64,000 nucleotides of DNA from Bacilli bacterium (GTDB lineage: Bacteria; Bacillota_I; Bacilli_A; ML615J-28; CAG-698). The notes under the pieces were generated by a model that saw nothing but the letters and a program-made list of their open reading frames with translations, was not told the origin of the DNA and searched no databases. The stretch spans positions 1-64,000 of the forward strand of contig JAFZWP010000004.1 in NCBI GenBank assembly GCA_017617065.1, given 5' to 3'. Positions 10,290 to 18,547 of the stretch are shown here, piece by piece. How positions within the stretch are numbered: position 1 is the first letter of the stretch; each line of letters opens with the position of its first letter. A program made the position numbers and the translations under genes.

Positions 10290-12242
10290 ATGTTTAAAGA
10301 TAAACTTAAACAATTAAGAGAAAAAGAGAATCTTTCTCAACAAGAATTAGCAGACATTATATTTGTATCAAGAAGTGCTATTGCTAAATGGGAAAATGGA
10401 AACGGGCTACCAAGTAATGTTAATATCAAAGCAATTTGTGACCATTTTAATGTTAATGAAGAATGGTTAATTGAAAGAAAAGAATTAAAAGAAAATATTG
10501 AAAAATCGTATGATAAAGAAAAAAATATAAAAATTATATTTTTTGCATCTACCGCTTTTATGTTGCTGTTTTGTTTGCTAATTGGTGGAAGATATTGGCT
10601 TCATCGAATTGCAATAATTCTAACTGCAATTTATTTAATTTTCAAACTTCTTTTGAGTAATAACAAAGCTAATAAAATTATATGTATTTGTGCCGCTATT
10701 TTTAGTTTAATTATTAGCATTATTAATTGGTTAATTACAGCAATTCCTGAGCCATCAAACTTATTTAGAATATTTAGTTTATTTTCTAATAATGATAAAA
10801 TAAGCATTAATAATTTAAATATGACATTATCGCAATTATCATCAATATTAAATATTTTGATGCTAACGAGCGTTAATATATTATTCTTTATTATTTATAA
10901 AGATAAAAAAAGAAATAATATGAGTATGCCAGTTTTAATACTTATGTCAATTATTATTATGACAGGTGTATTTGCATCTATAGTTTTAAAAGAAAATAAT
11001 TACTATGAACTAATTATTCTTAGTGAAATATCAATAATTGAAGAAGAACAATATAGTTATAGAACTGATATTAAAAGTATTGTTTTAAATGATAATATTA
11101 CTACAATTAAAGATAATGCGTTTTATGAATGCACAGGTTTAGAAAGCATTACTATTCCAAGTAATGTAAAGAGTATTGGTAATTATGCTTTTTATAATTG
11201 TTCTAGTTTAAAAAGTATAGTTATTCCTAAAAGTGTAACAAAAATTGGTTTTAATGCATTTGCTGGCTGCGATAATTTAACTAGTGTAGTTATTGAAAAT
11301 GGGAATGAAGTATATGATTCAAGGGATAATTGTAATGGAATAATAAAAACAAGTAATAATTGTTTAATTATGGGGTTTTCTTCAACTGTTATACCAGATA
11401 CAGTTACATCGATTGAATCGTTTGCATTTTTTAATTGCAGAAGTCTTAAAAGTATTATTATTCCTGATAGCGTTACTTTGATACATGATTATGCATTTGC
11501 AGGTTGTAGCGGGCTAGAAAGTGTTATTCTTCCAAATAAAATAACAACGTTACCAGGTTATATGTTCCGAGATTGTACATCACTGAAAAGTATAACAATG
11601 CCAAATAACATAATGGTTATCGGAAATGGCGCATTTACTAATTGTAGTAGTTTAGTTGATGTTAAAATGCCTAATGACATTATCTCTATTCTTAGTTCTA
11701 CATTTTATGGATGCGAATCTTTAGAGAACATCAATATTCCAAATAGTGTAACTACAATATATGAATATGCATTTGGAAAATGCTCGAGTTTAAAGAATTT
11801 ATATATTTCAGCTTATGTTAACTCAATTGATCCATCTGCATTTGATGGATGCATTGGTCTTGAAAGTATTATTGTTGATGAAAACAATAAAGTGTTTGAT
11901 TCGCGCAATAATTGTAATGCAATCATTCATACTAGTTCTAATGCTTTATATGTTGGTTGCTCTAGTACAATTATTCCAGATTCTATTACGCAAATTAGAT
12001 ATGCTGCATTTATGGGACGCAGCAATTTAACTACTATTATTCTTCCAGAAAGCATAAAAGCGATTGGCAATTGTGCTTTTAGTGATTGTACTTTGCTTGA
12101 AACAATTATTTACAATGGAACTCAAGATCAATGGAATAAGATTAGGCTTGATGAACTATGGATACAAGGGGTAGAAGAGTTATTGATAATATGCACTGAT
12201 GCTAATATATCAATAAATGAAAATGGACAAATAAATGGTTAA
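10290..12242 (+). CDS. Membrane-spanning XRE-HTH / BspA-like leucine-rich-repeat fusion
   Basis: A 650-residue protein with three parts. Residues 1-65 are a canonical XRE/Cro helix-turn-helix (NLSQQELADIIFVSRSAIAKWENG). Residues about 78-235 hold five hydrophobic segments (starting IIFFASTAFMLLF, IAIILTAIYLIF, ICICAAIFSLII, ILNILMLTSVNILF and LILMSIIIMTGVF). Residues about 265-630 are some 12 BspA-type LRR_5 repeats of the form AFxxCxxLxSIxIPxSVxxI. With the HTH inside, five membrane passes place the repeats outside, so this may be a one-component sensor that binds an extracellular ligand and DNA. A nested duplication exists: the YDSRDNCNGII unit recurs as FDSRNNCNAII. The gene stands alone between its own promoter and a 149-base spacer. 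No function is demonstrated. Confidence 0.85.
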   Translation: MFKDKLKQLREKENLSQQELADIIFVSRSAIAKWENGNGLPSNVNIKAICDHFNVNEEWLIERKELKENIEKSYDKEKNIKIIFFASTAFMLLFCLLIGGRYWLHRIAIILTAIYLIFKLLLSNNKANKIICICAAIFSLIISIINWLITAIPEPSNLFRIFSLFSNNDKISINNLNMTLSQLSSILNILMLTSVNILFFIIYKDKKRNNMSMPVLILMSIIIMTGVFASIVLKENNYYELIILSEISIIEEEQYSYRTDIKSIVLNDNITTIKDNAFYECTGLESITIPSNVKSIGNYAFYNCSSLKSIVIPKSVTKIGFNAFAGCDNLTSVVIENGNEVYDSRDNCNGIIKTSNNCLIMGFSSTVIPDTVTSIESFAFFNCRSLKSIIIPDSVTLIHDYAFAGCSGLESVILPNKITTLPGYMFRDCTSLKSITMPNNIMVIGNGAFTNCSSLVDVKMPNDIISILSSTFYGCESLENINIPNSVTTIYEYAFGKCSSLKNLYISAYVNSIDPSAFDGCIGLESIIVDENNKVFDSRNNCNAIIHTSSNALYVGCSSTIIPDSITQIRYAAFMGRSNLTTIILPESIKAIGNCAFSDCTLLETIIYNGTQDQWNKIRLDELWIQGVEELLIICTDANISINENGQING

Positions 12243-12391
12243 AACAATTAAACCTCATTATTTGTTTAATAGTTCTAATTTTCTACACAGTCATTGTTGT
12301 TAAGATTATTAATTGATTCTTTATTATTTTGATACTTCACTTTTTTAAAAAGAAGAATGCTGTTTAATAGATGATTTTAAATGGAGGATAT

Positions 12392-13258
12392 ATGAAAAAA
12401 TATTTTATATTTTTATTATTGTTTTCATCTTTAGTACTTATTGGATGTTCTAGTCTTAGTATTACTAGTCCACTTGTTCAATTTGATGTAGATGAATATG
12501 TTGGTAGAAGCATTTATCCAGATGACTCAATGATTGGGAGTCTACAAGTCGAGTTGAAAGAGACAAAAATTAGAATTGGCGGTGAAAATGGCACTTACAA
12601 GTCATTTGAAGAATTAAAAATTCCAAGTAAATCATTTGAGGGAGTATTAGATAAAGATTATTTAGGATATAACACTATTAGAGGATTGCACTATACTAGT
12701 TTCACTGATGAAGAAGGTAATATTCGTGGAGGTTTTCTTTTTAATAGCAAAGAAAATGATTTATTATTAGCTGGCTATTCATATAATAATAAAGAATATA
12801 CAATTCTAACATGTTATAGGTTATTTAAAAAAGAATTCAAAAGACCAAGTGATTTTGAATTAGAATTTTGGATCGAAGAAGTTATTAATACAACTGAAAT
12901 TGGTAAACATGATTATTTTACTGATGATTATCATTATCCAGGATTTGAAATTCTTGATAAAGCATATTGTGCTAATTATCAAGGAACTGCAAAAGTTAGA
13001 CCTGATTATTATGTTTCTTATTGTATGGATTATCCAGAAGGAAAGACCGCAAAGATTGAAAAAATTGTAATTACTGATCCCGCTATTTCTATTTATGGAT
13101 TTAATGTGGGTATGACATATGAAGAGTTTGTAAAAATCTTTAAAAATCTAGGATTCGATGGTAGTGGAAATACAATGAGTCTTGGCAAATATATCATAAC
13201 TGTAGATCTTTGGGGAGGACATAAAATATCTATATCGTTATCGCCATATTCTAAGTAA
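12392..13258 (+). CDS. Hypothetical lipoprotein
   Basis: A 288-residue protein with a signal peptide and lipobox (LIGC, Cys19), so it is probably anchored to the outer face of the membrane. I recognise no domain. The ATG at 12392 is chosen because GGAGG lies just before it and the signal peptide begins with MKKYFIF; the in-frame ATG 7 codons earlier lacks these. The mature part is acidic and mixed alpha/beta, ending in a GYxxGMxYEEF-like segment (YGFNVGMTYEEF) that recalls small adaptor or PepSY-like folds, but I would not name it. It lies between the XRE-LRR gene and a convergent terminator shared with rpmG. Confidence 0.75.
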   Translation: MKKYFIFLLLFSSLVLIGCSSLSITSPLVQFDVDEYVGRSIYPDDSMIGSLQVELKETKIRIGGENGTYKSFEELKIPSKSFEGVLDKDYLGYNTIRGLHYTSFTDEEGNIRGGFLFNSKENDLLLAGYSYNNKEYTILTCYRLFKKEFKRPSDFELEFWIEEVINTTEIGKHDYFTDDYHYPGFEILDKAYCANYQGTAKVRPDYYVSYCMDYPEGKTAKIEKIVITDPAISIYGFNVGMTYEEFVKIFKNLGFDGSGNTMSLGKYIITVDLWGGHKISISLSPYSK

Positions 13259-13274
13259 ATATGAGAATTAAAAA

Positions 13275-13300
13275 AGTCACATCTTAATGATGTGACTATT
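13275..13300. terminator. Bidirectional terminator between the lipoprotein gene and rpmG
   Basis: Perfect 9-bp stem, AGTCACATC (13275-13283) and GATGTGACT (13289-13297), flanked by A-rich sequence on the left and T-rich on the right. It can serve both convergent genes. Confidence 0.85.
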
Positions 13301-13306
13301 TTAAAA

Positions 13307-13462
13307 CTATTTTTTAGTTTTCTCTTTATGTAATGTTTGTTTTCTGCAACGAGGACAGTACTTCATAACTTCTAAACGATCTGGATCGTTTTTCTTGTTC
13401 TTTTCTGTTAAGTAGTTTTCCTCACCGCATTCACTACACTTCAATAGGAATGTAACACGCAT
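13307..13462 (-). CDS. rpmG: 50S ribosomal protein L33 (zinc-binding form)
   Basis: Reading the minus strand from ATG (13462) gives 51 residues beginning [17 protein letters not shown] and ending in a basic KEKTKK tail. It contains two CxxC pairs (C9/C12 and C36/C39, in KCSECG and YCPRCR) that bind zinc in the Cys4 form of L33. A GGAGAG ribosome binding site precedes it, and the promoter is at 13500-13528. It is a single-gene unit facing the lipoprotein gene and diverging from the HTH-ispG unit. The short length explains why simple gene finding may miss it. Confidence 0.95.
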   Translation of the reverse strand: MRVTFLLKCSECGEENYLTEKNKKNDPDRLEVMKYCPRCRKQTLHKEKTKK

Positions 13463-13499
13463 GATAATTCACTCTCCTTAATAACATTTACCTAATACG

Positions 13500-13528
13500 A
13501 TTATACAAGAAAACGCCTCATTATGCAA
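13500..13528 (-). promoter_or_regulatory. rpmG promoter
   Basis: On the minus strand: TTGCAT (13528-13523), 17-bp spacer, TATAAT (13505-13500), about 38 bases before the start codon. Confidence 0.8.
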
Positions 13529-13574
13529 TAAAAAAATGCAAAATGTATATTTCCTAGTTTTATTTGCAAAAGAA

Positions 13575-13603
13575 TTGCAAAAAAAAAGGTATTATAATAT
13601 AAT
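13575..13603 (+). promoter_or_regulatory. Promoter of the HTH-ispG unit
   Basis: TTGCAA (13575-13580), 17-bp spacer, TATAAT (13598-13603). An overlapping second TATAAT is at 13593-13598. The spacer starts within a run of nine A. Confidence 0.75.
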
Positions 13604-13645
13604 GTAAGTATGAAATAATTGATTAGCAAATTAAAGGAGAATTAT

Positions 13646-14083
13646 ATGGAAGAACAAGTATTTATTGTTGAAGAAGTCGTTAAAGCGCCTCATTTAACTA
13701 AAGATGAAAAGAAAAAACTTAGAGTAATCAAAAGATTAATCAACAAAGAAATAAAAGGTCCACGCGCGGCTAAACTACTTGGAGTTACTACTAGACAAGT
13801 ACGTAACCTTAAAAGACAAGTTTTAGCTGAAGGCGATCAAGGAATTATTCATCGTAATAGATATAATAAACCAGTTAATACATATGATGAAGAAATTAGA
13901 TTAGAACTTGCTCATATTTATAGAACTGAATATAAAGGTATGAATTTTTCGGAATTTGCTCGCATTATGCAAGATGAAAGAGGATATGAACAATCACGTA
14001 GTACAATTTATAATATCTTAAGACAAAAACGTATTCGTTCTCCTCAAAGAAAAACAGTTAAAAGAGTTAAAAAAGAAGCATGA
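13646..14083 (+). CDS. Small HTH protein resembling a transposase DNA-binding N-terminus
   Basis: A 145-residue basic protein. Residues about 25-65 form a helix-turn-helix with the motif RAAKLLGVTTRQVRNLKRQV, as in the N-terminal DNA-binding part of IS481/IS3-like transposases. A second helical part (about 75-135) has a SRSTIYNILRQKRI segment like the second HTH of such transposases. There is no DDE catalytic core and no inverted repeats are seen around it. GGAGA lies before the ATG at 13646. It overlaps ispG by 4 bases (ATGA), so the two are translationally coupled. It could be a domesticated regulator or an IS remnant kept in frame. Confidence 0.7.
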   Translation: MEEQVFIVEEVVKAPHLTKDEKKKLRVIKRLINKEIKGPRAAKLLGVTTRQVRNLKRQVLAEGDQGIIHRNRYNKPVNTYDEEIRLELAHIYRTEYKGMNFSEFARIMQDERGYEQSRSTIYNILRQKRIRSPQRKTVKRVKKEA

Positions 14084-15147
14084 TTAATAGAATTTTAAAA
14101 AAAGAAATAAAGATTGGTAATTTGTTTATTGGAACAAATCATCCAATTGCTATCCAATCAATGACTAACACGCCTACTAAAGATGTTAGCCTAACTGTTA
14201 AACAAATTGGTGATTTGTTTAAAGCTGGTTGTAACATCGTTCGTGTGGCATGTCTTGATATAGATGATGCTAAAGCAATAAAAGATATTAAAGAACAGCT
14301 ACTAAAACAAAGCATTGATATTCCAATTGTAGCTGATATTCATTTTGATTATCGAATTGCAATTGAAGCCATTAACGCTGGATGCGATAAAGTAAGAATT
14401 AATCCAGGTAACATTGGTGATATTGATAAAATCAAGATGGTAGTTGATAAGTGTATAGAGCATCATATCCCCATTAGAATTGGGGTAAATACGGGCTCAA
14501 TGGATTCTGAAATCCTAGCTAAGTATGGACGTAGTGCATATGGCCTAGTTATGAGCGCTAAAAAGCATGTGGATATATTAGAATCACTTGGCTTTTATGA
14601 TATCGTATTATCAATGAAAGCAAGTGATGTTAATATGATGATAGAAGCATATACGATAGCATCAAACATGTTTAATTATCCACTTCATTTAGGAGTGACT
14701 GAAGCTGGTACATTTTTAGCAGGAAGTGTTGCTTCCTCAATTGGTATTGGTAGTCTTCTTTATAATGGCATTGGTGATACTATTAGGGTATCTTTAACTG
14801 ATGATCCTGTTAAAGAAGTAATAGTAGCTAAAGAGATACTAGGAAGTCTTGGCTTAATTAATAAACCAAAACTAATATCTTGCCCGACTTGCGGAAGAAC
14901 TAAATATGACATGATGCCAATAGCAAAAGAAATAGAAGAATTTCTAAATTCACTAGGTAACGTAAGAATTACAGTAGCCATTATGGGGTGTGCTGTAAAC
15001 GGCCCAGGCGAAGCTAAAGATGCTGACATTGGTATAGCTGGGGGCGTAAATGAAGCCTTATTATTTAAAAAGGGTGAAGTTGTTAGAAAAATAGCCCAAG
15101 ATGATATTGTTGAAGAGTTAAAAAAAGAAATACTTGCTATGATTTAA
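14080..15147 (+). CDS. ispG: 4-hydroxy-3-methylbut-2-enyl diphosphate synthase (flavodoxin/ferredoxin-dependent)
   Basis: Iron-sulfur enzyme of the MEP isoprenoid pathway that converts MEcPP to HMBPP. The 355-residue protein has the N-terminal TIM barrel (IGTNHPIAIQSMTNTPT near 18; VADIHFDYRIA near 86; RINPGNIG near 106) and the C-terminal 4Fe-4S domain with CPTCGRTKYDM (Cys near 268 and 271) and MGCAVNGPGEA (Cys near 304). The length is that of the short bacterial form. Its presence shows that isoprenoids are made by the MEP route. It is coupled to the upstream HTH gene and ends in a hairpin overlapping its stop. Confidence 0.97.
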   Translation: MINRILKKEIKIGNLFIGTNHPIAIQSMTNTPTKDVSLTVKQIGDLFKAGCNIVRVACLDIDDAKAIKDIKEQLLKQSIDIPIVADIHFDYRIAIEAINAGCDKVRINPGNIGDIDKIKMVVDKCIEHHIPIRIGVNTGSMDSEILAKYGRSAYGLVMSAKKHVDILESLGFYDIVLSMKASDVNMMIEAYTIASNMFNYPLHLGVTEAGTFLAGSVASSIGIGSLLYNGIGDTIRVSLTDDPVKEVIVAKEILGSLGLINKPKLISCPTCGRTKYDMMPIAKEIEEFLNSLGNVRITVAIMGCAVNGPGEAKDADIGIAGGVNEALLFKKGEVVRKIAQDDIVEELKKEILAMI

Positions 15148-15166
15148 TCATATCAAGTATTTATTA
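15128..15166 (+). terminator. Likely terminator overlapping the ispG stop codon
   Basis: Long hairpin: AAATACTTG (15128-15136) and TATGAT pair with ATCATA and CAAGTATTT (15154-15162), with one C/T mismatch, followed by a T/A-rich stretch. The stop codon lies in the loop. The T tract is modest. Confidence 0.6.
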
Positions 15167-15212
15167 TTTAGAAAAACAAACTATGTATTTGTTTTAATAT
15201 AGAGGTGATTAT

Positions 15213-16538
15213 ATGTATATTAAAAAAATATTTGTTTTATCTTTTTTGTTTTTATTAGTATTTTTAAGTGGTTGTGTAGCTAGTGTTTCTTTATCAAAGA
15301 TGACCCTTTTACGTAGCCCTGAAGGTTTGAGCCATGAATATGATTATAAAGAAACAAAAGAAGATGATTATTTAATTTTTAAAGAAAAGATGCAACAATA
15401 CGCTTCTAAATTATCTGCTTATATTAATAAAGCAAATTATCAAGAAGGTAAAAATATAGCTTGTGCACCAATTTCAATCCAAATGTGCTTAGGCTTAGCC
15501 GCATCAGCAGCTAGTGGAGAAACTAGGGCCGAACTAATTAATGCTTTTGAAATCGATTATGATACTTTTTCTAAATATTATAAATTATATTTTAATGAAT
15601 TATGTTTAGAAATAATCAATGAATCTAAACAAGTAGAAGCAAAAATAGATTTAACTAACTCAATATGGATTGATAATGATGTCTCTTTATATGAAAAAGG
15701 ATTAGATGATCTTAAAGATAATTATTATTGTTATGCATATGAAGCTGATTTTGATGGTGATAATAAAACAACTAATCAAGCCATGAGAGAATTTATTAGA
15801 GAAAAGACTAATAAATTATTAGATCCAGAAATGAATATTGATGAAGACACAATGTTTGTTTTGATGAATACTTTATATCTAAAAGATTTATGGAATGATT
15901 TAGGTAATGACTTAAATTATGCAGATAGTAAATATAAATTTACTAATGTAGATGGAAGTGTATCAAATAACAAATTACTTGATGGTTATTATTTTGATGG
16001 AAGAACGATGAAAAATGATGATTATAGTGCTTTTTACACTAAAACTAATCATGGATTTAAACTTCATTTCATTAAAGCCAATGATACTAAATCTATTAAA
16101 GATTTATTTACACCAAAAATTATTAATTATGTAGTTAATTCAACTAATTATGTTTATCAAGATGATGAATTAATGGAAGAATATAAAACAAAATGTATAT
16201 TTCCAGAATTCAAAGCAGGCTGTGATTTAGATATTACTAAAATACTAGAAGAACAATTCTTAATTAAAACTATGTTTATTAATGGTGAGTGTGATTTTTC
16301 TAATCTTACAGATAATAAATATGGCTGTAGCGAAGTTAGACATATTTCTAAACTAGAAGTTACTAAAAAAGGAATTGAAGGCGCTGCTGTAACTTATATT
16401 GCCAAGGCTGGTGCCGCTGGACCCGGACCATATAAAACAGTATATGAAGAATTTGTAGTAGATAAAGAATTTGGATTCGTCTTAACATATCATGATATTA
16501 TTTTATTTAGTGGTATTGTAACTAATATTGATAAATAG
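15213..16538 (+). CDS. Serpin-family protease inhibitor, lipoprotein
   Basis: A 441-residue protein with a signal peptide and lipobox (LSGC, Cys21), so it is displayed on the cell surface. The serpin fold is indicated by NIACAPISIQMCLGLAASAA (81-100, the NxxxSPxSI helix-B region), ASGETRAEL just after it, the segment IDLTNSIWID, the beta-strand motif FVLMNTLYLKDLW near 223, a reactive-loop hinge EGAAVT (389-394) and the closing strand IILFSGIVTNI. The loop after the hinge is Ala/Gly-rich (AKAGAAGPGP), so the P1 residue is uncertain. The small hinge residues suggest an inhibitory serpin. Bacterial serpins in gut species are known to inhibit host or microbial serine proteases. It is followed 8 bases later by an SGNH hydrolase. 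Confidence 0.88.
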   Translation: MYIKKIFVLSFLFLLVFLSGCVASVSLSKMTLLRSPEGLSHEYDYKETKEDDYLIFKEKMQQYASKLSAYINKANYQEGKNIACAPISIQMCLGLAASAASGETRAELINAFEIDYDTFSKYYKLYFNELCLEIINESKQVEAKIDLTNSIWIDNDVSLYEKGLDDLKDNYYCYAYEADFDGDNKTTNQAMREFIREKTNKLLDPEMNIDEDTMFVLMNTLYLKDLWNDLGNDLNYADSKYKFTNVDGSVSNNKLLDGYYFDGRTMKNDDYSAFYTKTNHGFKLHFIKANDTKSIKDLFTPKIINYVVNSTNYVYQDDELMEEYKTKCIFPEFKAGCDLDITKILEEQFLIKTMFINGECDFSNLTDNKYGCSEVRHISKLEVTKKGIEGAAVTYIAKAGAAGPGPYKTVYEEFVVDKEFGFVLTYHDIILFSGIVTNIDK

Positions 16539-16546
16539 GAGAAAAT

Positions 16547-17176
16547 ATGAAAAAAATAATCTTTTTTGGTGATAGTATTACCGATATGGGTAGAAATAGA
16601 GATGATGATTCTTCATTTGGTTGTGGATACCCAAGCTACGTAGTTAAGAAGCTGGGATCTTTATATCCATCTAAATATTTATTATTAAATAGAGGAATAA
16701 GTGGAGATAGAATTGTAGATTTATATGCCAGAATTAAAAAAGATGTTTGGAATGAAAAACCTGATTATTTATTTATCTTAATTGGTGTTAATGATGTATG
16801 GCACGAAATTGATGCTAAAAATGGAGTTGATATCAAAAGATTTGAAAAAGTATATCGTATGCTAATTGAAGATACGCTAAATGTTTTAAGAAATGTAAGG
16901 ATTATTTTATTCGAACCATTTGTTTTATATGGTGAAGCTACAAAAGAACACTATGATAAGTTTTTAGAAGTAAAAGATTATGCGAAAGTTGTTAAAAGAA
17001 TAGCTAAAGATTTAAATTTATCATTTATTCCATTACAAGAAAGATTAGATGAAGGAGTAAATAATCTTGGAATAGAAAAAGTTGCTAGAGATGGTGTCCA
17101 CCCTGATTATGAAGGGGCAACAATCATAGCTGATGCTTTTATGGATTACTTTTATAAAGAAATTGAAAAAAAGTAG
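16547..17176 (+). CDS. SGNH/GDSL-family hydrolase (esterase)
   Basis: A 209-residue cytosolic esterase or lipase of the SGNH superfamily. Block I is FGDSITDMG (Ser near residue 9), block II RGISGDRIVD (Gly), block III IGVNDVW (Asn), and block V DGVHPDYEG with the catalytic Asp and His near 190. There is no signal peptide. The substrate is unknown; such enzymes deacylate phospholipids or acetylated carbohydrates. It is in one transcription unit with the serpin gene (8-base gap) and ends at the hairpin shared with the convergent rarA gene. Confidence 0.85.
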   Translation: MKKIIFFGDSITDMGRNRDDDSSFGCGYPSYVVKKLGSLYPSKYLLLNRGISGDRIVDLYARIKKDVWNEKPDYLFILIGVNDVWHEIDAKNGVDIKRFEKVYRMLIEDTLNVLRNVRIILFEPFVLYGEATKEHYDKFLEVKDYAKVVKRIAKDLNLSFIPLQERLDEGVNNLGIEKVARDGVHPDYEGATIIADAFMDYFYKEIEKK

Positions 17177-17194
17177 GATGAAAATCCTACTTTT
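17169..17194. terminator. Bidirectional terminator between the SGNH gene and rarA
   Basis: Stem AAGTAGGAT / ATCCTACTT with loop GAAA, A-rich on the left and T-rich on the right. It overlaps the 3' ends of the SGNH gene and rarA. Confidence 0.85.
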
Positions 17195-18425
17195 TGTTAT
17201 TTTCTTTGGCTTTTTTTATTGCATAATATCTTTCACCTAACATCTTTTCGTATTGTGATGTATCTTGTGGGTGATAATATGATGCATCTTTAATCGCATC
17301 TGGTAAGTATTGTTGATCTACCCAATGGCCTGGAAAGTCATGAGGATATTTATATTTACCTTGTGATGGATCAAATGAATATTGATTTTTTAAGTGAAGT
17401 GGTAGATTGCCACTTTTTCCTGCTTCGATATCGGCTAATGCGGCATCAATTGCTAAGATTGTAGAGTTTGATTTAGGTGATAAAGCCATATCACACACTA
17501 CGTTAGCTAGGGGAATTCTTGCTTCAGGCATACCTAAGTCAAGGGCAGCCTCACATGCTGCTCTAACGCGTGGACCAATTGAAGGATTAGCTAGGCCAAT
17601 ATCTTCATAAGCAATTACTTGTAATCTTCTAACTAGTGATGGAAGATCATCCATTACTAAAAGTTTAGCCAAATAATGAATAGAAGCATCTACATCTGAT
17701 CCTCTAATTGATTTTTGTAAACCACTTAGAGTATCAAAATAATTATCAGTATTTTTATCAATATTAATTGATGGTTTCTGAATGATTTGTTTGGCTAAAT
17801 GCAAATCAATTAGCTTAGTATTTGATGTATTTGTTAAGGCTTCTAAGATATTTAGAATATATCTAACTTCACCATTAGCCATTTGAATGATATATTCTTT
17901 AGCATCATCAGTAATTTCTAAGTTAGAATCAATCTTTTTTAGTGAATCAACTAATAGTTTTCCTAAATCTTCATTACTTAAATCATTTAACTTATAGATG
18001 ATTGTGCGGCTTCTAACAGCAGGATTAACAGAATGATATGGATTAATTGTAGTCAAACCGATTAAGATTACATCCCCTTTTTCTACAAATCCAAGTAGAT
18101 AATCTTGGATATCGCGTTTCATACGATGTATTTCGTCGACAATCAATACAAATCTATCATATGTTAAAGCTTTATCGATGATTTCTTTTAGGCGAGCTTT
18201 ATTATCATTTGATGCATTAAATTGTTCGTAAGGAATATTTAATTCATTACAGATACATAAAGCTAGTGTTGTTTTACCAATTCCTGGGTTACCATAAAGA
18301 ATCATTGATTGAAGCTGATTGTTAGCAATCATTTTACGGATTACTCCGTTTGGTCCAACTAGGTGAAGTTGACCATAAATATCATCAATTTTAGTTGGCC
18401 TTAAGGCGTATGCTAATGGTTTCAT
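17187..18425 (-). CDS. rarA: Replication-associated recombination ATPase RarA (MgsA)
   Basis: Clamp-loader-like AAA+ ATPase acting at stalled replication forks. The 412-residue protein has the start MKPLAYALRPTKIDDIYGQ, Walker A GNPGIGKTTLA near residue 45, Walker B VLIVDEIHRM near 95, sensor 1 ILIGLTTINPYHSVNPAVRSR and the C-terminal helical/tetramerisation domain, including LVMDDLPSLVRRLQVIAYEDIG. GAGG lies before the start. It is the only gene of its unit on the minus strand here and is expressed from the promoter at 18447-18475. Confidence 0.96.
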   Translation of the reverse strand: MKPLAYALRPTKIDDIYGQLHLVGPNGVIRKMIANNQLQSMILYGNPGIGKTTLALCICNELNIPYEQFNASNDNKARLKEIIDKALTYDRFVLIVDEIHRMKRDIQDYLLGFVEKGDVILIGLTTINPYHSVNPAVRSRTIIYKLNDLSNEDLGKLLVDSLKKIDSNLEITDDAKEYIIQMANGEVRYILNILEALTNTSNTKLIDLHLAKQIIQKPSINIDKNTDNYFDTLSGLQKSIRGSDVDASIHYLAKLLVMDDLPSLVRRLQVIAYEDIGLANPSIGPRVRAACEAALDLGMPEARIPLANVVCDMALSPKSNSTILAIDAALADIEAGKSGNLPLHLKNQYSFDPSQGKYKYPHDFPGHWVDQQYLPDAIKDASYYHPQDTSQYEKMLGERYYAIKKAKENNKK

Positions 18426-18446
18426 TTTATTTACCTCTGTAAATAG

Positions 18447-18475
18447 ATTATAAAAAAAATAGTAAATGTTTTCAA
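18447..18475 (-). promoter_or_regulatory. rarA promoter
   Basis: On the minus strand: TTGAAA (18475-18470), 17-bp spacer, TATAAT (18452-18447). Confidence 0.75.
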
Positions 18476-18519
18476 GACATATTATCTTTTCTAAAAAAAT
18501 TTATTATAGATTTAAATTG

Positions 18520-18528
18520 TGATATAAT
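18520..18528 (+). promoter_or_regulatory. Extended -10 promoter of apt-relA-dtd
   Basis: TGA-TATAAT extended -10 about 20 bases before the apt start. The -35 is weak. An in-frame ATG at 18527 lies inside this element and so is not the start. Confidence 0.65.
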
Positions 18529-18547
18529 GGATTATACGGAGGTCGTT

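Noticed and set aside
13646-14083. Active insertion sequence
   Set aside because: No catalytic transposase domain, terminal inverted repeats or target duplications are visible.
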